NCBI GenBank assembly: GCA_016794565.1 | Contig: JAEUHQ010000206.1 | Span: 1-46,245, forward strand | Source of the DNA: Planctomycetota bacterium | GTDB taxonomy: Bacteria; Planctomycetota; UBA1135; UBA2386 | Direction of reading: 5' to 3' | Length of the DNA: 46,245 nt | Shown: positions 42,610-46,245 of the stretch, piece after piece | How the letters are laid out: the number at the start of each line of letters is the position of its first letter | Position numbering within the stretch: the stretch's first letter is position 1 | Translations under genes and position numbers: made by a program | The notes under the pieces: generated by a model | What the model saw: only the letters and a program-made list of their open reading frames with translations | Database searches by the model: none | What the model was told of the DNA's origin: nothing

Positions 42610-42698
42610 TGCCCCGCACCGACACCTCGGTGTTCGTGCGGAGGTTGCTCCTCGGGATCACGACGTTGACGGTGATCGTCCTCGCTCTGCGAAGGTGA
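42609..42698 (+). CDS. Possible 29-aa single-helix membrane peptide
   Basis: The ATG at 42609 overlaps the stop of the acyl-CoA synthetase gene as TGATG. The predicted peptide has a polar head (MPRTDTSVF), a hydrophobic helix flanked by arginines (VRRLLLGITTLTVIVLALRR) and then stops. The helix with basic flanks and the coupled start favour a real small membrane protein. Against it: the short length and no family known to me. Confidence 0.4.
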   Translation: MPRTDTSVFVRRLLLGITTLTVIVLALRR

Positions 42699-42710
42699 CG
42701 CGACCCCGCA

Positions 42711-43955
42711 TCACTCGCGGCGCAGGACCACGATGCGGTTCGTGTTGGTGCCCGACGTGTTGTTGTCGATGCCCCAGCAGTTCGCGGTCTTCGTGAACTC
42801 CTGCGCGTTGATCATCACGAACTCGGGCTCGAAACCGGCGGCCGCCGCAGCGGGCACCACCGCCTCCTCGAGCCGCACCTTGCCGCGCCGCACCTCGCCC
42901 ACTTCGAAGGCGACGAAGCCGCCGGGGCGCACGATGCGGTGCAGTTCGACGAACACCTCCCCCATCGCCCGCTGCCACGCGTCCACCGTGCGCGCCATCG
43001 TGATCGGCACGGCCTTCGGGTCGATCCCGCCGAACCAGCAGCGCAGCCAGTTGTCGTCCGCGTACTGCACGACGTCGAGGAACGGCGGCGACGTGACGAC
43101 GAGCTGCACGCTCGCGGTCGGCAGCGCGATCGCGTTCGCGGGCCCGGTCGTCAGGACGGCGCGCGCCGCGAGTGCCGCCGACTCGTGCGCCCACAGCGGG
43201 TCGACGTCCTTCAGCAGCGCGGCGGACTTCTTCTTCAGGATCGCGCGCACGTCGCGGAACGGCGGCGACTGGTTGCGCTTCGCGTTGATCTTTCGCTGCG
43301 CGTCGGGCGAGGTCGCCTGGTTGGGCGGGAGCGTGTAGACGGAGAAGAAGCCCGCCGAATGGCCGGTGAGCCGGTTGATCGCGACCATGCGGATCCACTC
43401 GTCGGCCGCGTCGAGGCGCCCTTCGCGCTCGCGCTGCAGCAGCGACGCACGCAGCCCGCAGATCGCGCGCAGTGTGTCCGGATGGAAGAACACCAGCAGC
43501 TCGTCGTCGAGCGCCCCGTCGAACGACAGGTCGAGCGCATCGGTGCGAGCGACGATCTTCGAGAGCGGCGGCGGCGCGAACCGCGGGCGAACGAGCATCG
43601 TGGACAGCGGATTCACGTCGTTGCCGCACGGCACGCGCCCGCGCAGCAGCGCTTCGAGCGGTGTGGTGCCGCGCCCCATGAACGGGTCGAGCACGAGGTC
43701 GCCTGGCGCACTCAGGCGCTCGACGAAGAACGCCGGCAGCGACGGCTTGAAGCACGCGCGGTAGCTGACTTCGTGCAGACTGTGCCCTTCGCGCTGCGCG
43801 CTCGTCCAGAACTCGTTCGTGAACACGGGCACGCGTCGGCCGTCGACCGCGAGTTCTCCGCACGCGGTGGCCGTCCCGAACGCGGCGAACGAACGCACGT
43901 CGTCCGCGAGGGACGAAGCCTTCGCCTTGCCCTGCCGTGCCAAAGGACCGCTCAT
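42711..43955 (-). CDS. DNA methyltransferase (amino-methyltransferase type), orphan
   Basis: The 414-aa protein has the S-adenosylmethionine motif DLVLDPFMGRGTTPLEALLRGR (FMGRG at 92-96) followed by GNDVNPL. The catalytic motif is TSPPFLDVVQYADDNW (TSPPF at 288-292), of the SPPY/F type common in N4-cytosine methyltransferases. The order, with the SAM motif before the catalytic motif and about 190 residues between, is that of the alpha or gamma group. No restriction endonuclease or specificity gene is adjacent, so it looks like a solitary methylase. An RNA target cannot be excluded, since related folds modify tRNA. It converges on the 29-aa ORF and diverges from the PPC gene. Confidence 0.85.
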   Translation of the reverse strand: MSGPLARQGKAKASSLADDVRSFAAFGTATACGELAVDGRRVPVFTNEFWTSAQREGHSLHEVSYRACFKPSLPAFFVERLSAPGDLVLDPFMGRGTTPLEALLRGRVPCGNDVNPLSTMLVRPRFAPPPLSKIVARTDALDLSFDGALDDELLVFFHPDTLRAICGLRASLLQREREGRLDAADEWIRMVAINRLTGHSAGFFSVYTLPPNQATSPDAQRKINAKRNQSPPFRDVRAILKKKSAALLKDVDPLWAHESAALAARAVLTTGPANAIALPTASVQLVVTSPPFLDVVQYADDNWLRCWFGGIDPKAVPITMARTVDAWQRAMGEVFVELHRIVRPGGFVAFEVGEVRRGKVRLEEAVVPAAAAAGFEPEFVMINAQEFTKTANCWGIDNNTSGTNTNRIVVLRRE

Positions 43956-44014
43956 CGTCGCATGCGACCCGGCGCCGCGGCCCGAAGCAAGGCTGCACGG
44001 AACCAGCGGCCCGG

Positions 44015-44020
44015 TAGAAC
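44015..44020 (+). promoter_or_regulatory. Putative -10 hexamer (leaderless type) of the PPC-domain gene
   Basis: TAGAAC ends 7 bases before the ATG at 44028. It deviates from TANNNT at the last base. No Shine-Dalgarno sequence is present. Confidence 0.35.
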
Positions 44021-44027
44021 GACGCGG

Positions 44028-44495
44028 ATGCGCGCCCTGCTCCCGCTCCTGCTGCCCGTACTCCACGTCGCGTGCGCCGCTCCGACCGCGGCGACGCCGA
44101 AGGTCCATGCGTTCCGCCTGCTGCCGGGCCAGGACCTGCGCGCCGGCATCCAGCGCTTCGTCGACGAGCACGGCATCGAAGCCGGCTGGGTCGCGACGTG
44201 CGTCGGCAGCCTGACCGACTGGTCGCTGCGCTTCGCGAACGAGAAGGACGGCAGCCGCGGCAGCGGCCACTTCGAGATCGTGTCGCTGTGCGGCACGGTG
44301 TCGAAGAACGGCAGCCACCTGCACCTCGCCGTCAGCGATGGCGAGGGCCGAACGATCGGTGGTCACGTGCTCGACGGGTGCCGCGTCTACACCACGGCTG
44401 AAGTCGTACTCGGCGAGTCGCCCGCGCACGTGTTCACGCGCGCGGTGGACGGCAGCACTCCGTGGGCGGAACTGCAGGTCGGCTGGCGGCGCTGA
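44028..44495 (+). CDS. Exported PPC (DUF296) domain protein
   Basis: The 155-aa protein is one PPC/DUF296 domain: VHAFRLLPGQDLRAGIQRFVDEHGIEAGWVATCVGSLTDWSLRF, HFEIVSLCGTVSKNGSHLHLAVSDGEGRTIGGHVLDGCRVYTTAEVVL. The conserved metal-site histidines of bacterial PPC proteins are present (His97, His99, His113). Known members with AT-hooks bind DNA; most bacterial ones are cytoplasmic and of unclear function. This copy begins with a hydrophobic leader (MRALLPLLLPVLHVACAAP), a signal peptide or an atypical lipoprotein signal with Cys16, so the domain is probably outside the cytoplasm. It converges on the next gene with 9 bases between stops. Confidence 0.85.
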   Translation: MRALLPLLLPVLHVACAAPTAATPKVHAFRLLPGQDLRAGIQRFVDEHGIEAGWVATCVGSLTDWSLRFANEKDGSRGSGHFEIVSLCGTVSKNGSHLHLAVSDGEGRTIGGHVLDGCRVYTTAEVVLGESPAHVFTRAVDGSTPWAELQVGWRR

Positions 44496-44504
44496 CGCGC
44501 CGGC

Positions 44505-45500
44505 CTACGAGCCGACGCGCGCGTCGATCGCTCCCGAGAGGATCGCACCGAACGGATTGACCGGCGCGAACACGATGCACTGCGAGTAGATGCGCAGATC
44601 CGACCACGTCGGGTCGTTCGGGATCGCGAACGTGTGCGGCATCACGCCACCGACGATCGGTTCGGCGATCAGCACGTCGAGCGTCGCGTGCAGCGAACAG
44701 CCGGTGAGGCCGAGACCCGTCAAGTCGATGCCCGGATCGAACTTCGTTAGGCCGTGGATCACGATGCCGACGCCCGATGCGAGCGCCGTCGTGCACTGCA
44801 GCGAGTAGTTGCCTCCGAGCAGGGGCGGCGTGACGACCGACAGAACGGGCGCCGGCAGGGCACCGCCGCCGCAGCCGCTGCCGAACGGCGACGTCGACGC
44901 AGGTGGCACGAACGCGGCGTTGTCGATCCCGAATGTGTCGAGGTTGTTCTGGAACTCGGCGCGCAGGTAGATCGACTGCAACGACGACAGCACGCTCAGG
45001 ATCTGCGATTGCGTGGCGAGCGGGCCGTTGCGATTGCCGACGCGCCACGAGCCCACGGTCAACGGCGCGGCGATCGTGATCCAGGCGGAACCCGGCGTGA
45101 GGTTGGCGAAGAACGCGATCTTCGTGCCGTTCCCGGTCAGCAGGATGTCGTCGTGCGGGAACGACACCAGCGACGTGAACATCTTCGCGTCCCAGCGCAG
45201 CACGCCACCGTAGAGACTGCTCTTGTCGCCGAGCCAGGTCGCGGGCGCCTTCCAGTACTGCACGTGTCCGGTCGGCTGGGAGCCGTCGGGATCGGTGACC
45301 TGCAGATAGCCGCCCGGATTGCCGCCCGACGCGAAGTGCTGCACGAGGCCCGGGCCGAGTTCGGTGGGCGGATTGCCCGGATCGGGCCAGAGCAGCGTCA
45401 CGTTCGTCCAGCCTTCGGCGGAGGAGTCGAACGTCGCGACTTGCGCGATGAGGCCCGCAGGGAGCGCGGCGAAGAGGAACGCGGCAAGGAGTCGGATCAT
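44505..45500 (-). CDS. Secreted beta-sandwich protein with lineage-type C-terminal domain
   Basis: The 331-aa protein has a signal peptide (MIRLLAAFLFAALPAGLIAQ). The N-terminal part (about 20-200: VATFDSSAEGWTNVTLLW, GGYLQVTDPDGSQPTGHVQYWKAPATWLGDKSSLYGGVLRWDAK) matches the laminin IV type (LamB) pattern of a jelly-roll domain. A Cys-Gly linker (FGSGCGGG) follows. The last 120 residues (PPLLGGNYSLQCTTALASGVGIV to HTFAIPNDPTWSDLRIYSQCIVF) resemble the C-terminus of the protein at 21866. Four to five cysteines could form disulfides. It is likely a surface or periplasmic binding protein; the ligand is unknown. Confidence 0.78.
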   Translation of the reverse strand: MIRLLAAFLFAALPAGLIAQVATFDSSAEGWTNVTLLWPDPGNPPTELGPGLVQHFASGGNPGGYLQVTDPDGSQPTGHVQYWKAPATWLGDKSSLYGGVLRWDAKMFTSLVSFPHDDILLTGNGTKIAFFANLTPGSAWITIAAPLTVGSWRVGNRNGPLATQSQILSVLSSLQSIYLRAEFQNNLDTFGIDNAAFVPPASTSPFGSGCGGGALPAPVLSVVTPPLLGGNYSLQCTTALASGVGIVIHGLTKFDPGIDLTGLGLTGCSLHATLDVLIAEPIVGGVMPHTFAIPNDPTWSDLRIYSQCIVFAPVNPFGAILSGAIDARVGS

Positions 45501-45596
45501 GATCGCCGGGGGGCAGCGGCCGGGTCGTCCCTGCCGTTCGCGAAACCACGCGAACGCGACCCGGCGCCCCGCCGGCGGGCTACGCCACGGCCACCG

Positions 45597-46245
45597 TCAC
45601 TTGCCCTTGGCGGGCGCGGAGGCGGGCAGCGCCTTGCCGAGCAGGCGGCCGAGTTCCTTGTCGAGCTTGTCGCCGCGCAGCCCGACCGCGAGCACCTTGC
45701 CGTCGGGGCCGACGAGGTACGTCGCCGGAATCGACTGCACGCCGTAGGCCTGCGCGATCTCGTTCTTCCAGCCGTTGCCGTCGTAGTGGTGGCGCCACGA
45801 CATCTTCTTCTCCTCGATGCACTTGTCGAATGCCGCGCGGTCCTCGTCGAGGCTGACGCCGAGGATCTCGAAGCCCTTGGAGTGGTACTTCTCGTACGCG
45901 GCGATGACGTTCGGCAGTTCGTGCATGCACGGGCCGCACCAGGTGGCCCAGAAGTCGATCAGCAGGACCTTGCCCTTGTACTCGGCGAGATCGATCGCCT
46001 TGCCGGCGATGTCGTTCTGCCCCATCGCGGTCGGCTCGCTGCCGATGAGCTCGTAGTTCTTCGCGATCCGCTCGAAGTGATCCTTGAGGCCGCGCACGCT
46101 CGAGCGCGCTTCGCCGGCGTCGTTCAGCACCTTGACGCCTTCGTCCTTCTTGCCGCTGGCGACGAGCAGTTCGGCGAGCCCGGTGGTCGCCTCGACGAAC
46201 ACGTTGAGATCGTCACCGGCGTTGCTCTGCACGTCTTCGTACGCC
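45597..46245 (-). CDS. TlpA-family thioredoxin-like protein, 5' truncated
   Basis: The frame is open to the window edge, so the N-terminus is missing; 215 codons of the C-terminal part are seen. A helical segment (TGLAELLVASGKKDEGVKVLNDAGEA) precedes the thioredoxin fold: KGKVLLIDFWATWCGPCMHELPNVIAAYEKYHSKGFEILGVSLDEDRAAFDKCIEEKKM, then YGVQSIPATYLVGPDGKVLAVGLRGDKL. WCGPC is the redox active site and SIPATYL holds the cis-proline. An in-frame GTG at 46232 is unlikely to be the start. This is the second TlpA-like protein of the window and should act in the periplasm. Confidence 0.9.
   Translation of the reverse strand, partial: AYEDVQSNAGDDLNVFVEATTGLAELLVASGKKDEGVKVLNDAGEARSSVRGLKDHFERIAKNYELIGSEPTAMGQNDIAGKAIDLAEYKGKVLLIDFWATWCGPCMHELPNVIAAYEKYHSKGFEILGVSLDEDRAAFDKCIEEKKMSWRHHYDGNGWKNEIAQAYGVQSIPATYLVGPDGKVLAVGLRGDKLDKELGRLLGKALPASAPAKGK

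Noticed and set aside
1..46245. tRNA, rRNA, CRISPR, transposase or attachment-site signals
   Set aside because: I found no T-loop-like GTTCRANYC in a foldable non-coding context, no direct-repeat array, no transposase or integrase motif.

Overview
The window looks like a chromosomal segment of a GC-rich planctomycete (phylum Planctomycetota). This is inferred from the gene mix: an ECF sigma factor whose stop overlaps the start of a serine/threonine kinase with a TPR-like tail, VIT/VWA and HEAT/VWA secreted proteins, a large membrane-anchored protein built of carboxypeptidase-regulatory-like repeats, DUF4331 beside HupE, and two exported proteins that appear to share a C-terminal module seen in this lineage. 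I cannot place it below phylum level. Almost all of the window is coding. I saw no tRNA, rRNA, CRISPR array, prophage or insertion sequence. The only gene-free stretch over 300 bases is 5936-6359.

Layout. 2-820 (+): 3' part of a GT4 glycosyltransferase. 827-5935 (-): a compact housekeeping operon prfB-purH-orf119-yggS-nth-lipoprotein with four stop/start overlaps; prfB carries a clear +1 programmed frameshift site. 6360-6767 (-): a small Fis-type regulator with a degenerate receiver. 7007-11662: a lipoprotein diverging from an ECF sigma/anti-sigma pair, then a HEAT-VWA protein. 11681-15134 (-): small membrane protein, VIT-VWA protein and a lipoprotein. 15210-17338 (+): HEAT-like exported protein coupled to a divergent CCA-adding-type nucleotidyltransferase. 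17310-20267 (-): 985-aa repeat protein. 20377-24710 (+): Xaa-Pro aminopeptidase, propeller-like secreted protein, EI24/CysZ-like membrane protein. 24692-28387 (-): UspA, PLP-dependent dehydratase, (alpha/alpha)6 glycoside hydrolase. 28656-32518 (-): ECF sigma factor and kinase. 32659-36621 (+): TPR lipoprotein, DUF4331 protein, HupE/UreJ protein. 36643-41056 (-): TlpA-like lipoprotein, TruC-like pseudouridine synthase, GT2 and GT4 glycosyltransferases. 41107-42698 (+): acyl-CoA synthetase and a 29-codon membrane ORF. 42711-43955 (-): DNA methyltransferase. 44028-44495 (+): exported PPC/DUF296 protein. 44505-45500 (-): secreted protein. 45597-46245 (-): TlpA-family protein running off the end.

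Two themes stand out. First, at least nine unlinked starts have a TANNNT-like hexamer ending only 6-10 bases before the start codon, with no Shine-Dalgarno sequence. That is the geometry expected for leaderless transcripts. Other genes start by stop/start overlap, and a few (uspA, the TPR lipoprotein) have a recognisable ribosome binding site. Second, much of the window encodes cell-envelope proteins (lipoproteins, thioredoxin-fold proteins, VWA and repeat proteins) together with two independent ECF sigma systems, so it reads as envelope sensing and maintenance mixed with housekeeping. I did not find a clearly new multi-gene defence or biosynthetic system. The strongest second-look items are the leaderless-promoter pattern, the exported PPC-domain protein, the truncated pseudo-receiver/Fis regulator, the divergent nucleotidyltransferase and the DUF4331/HupE pair.
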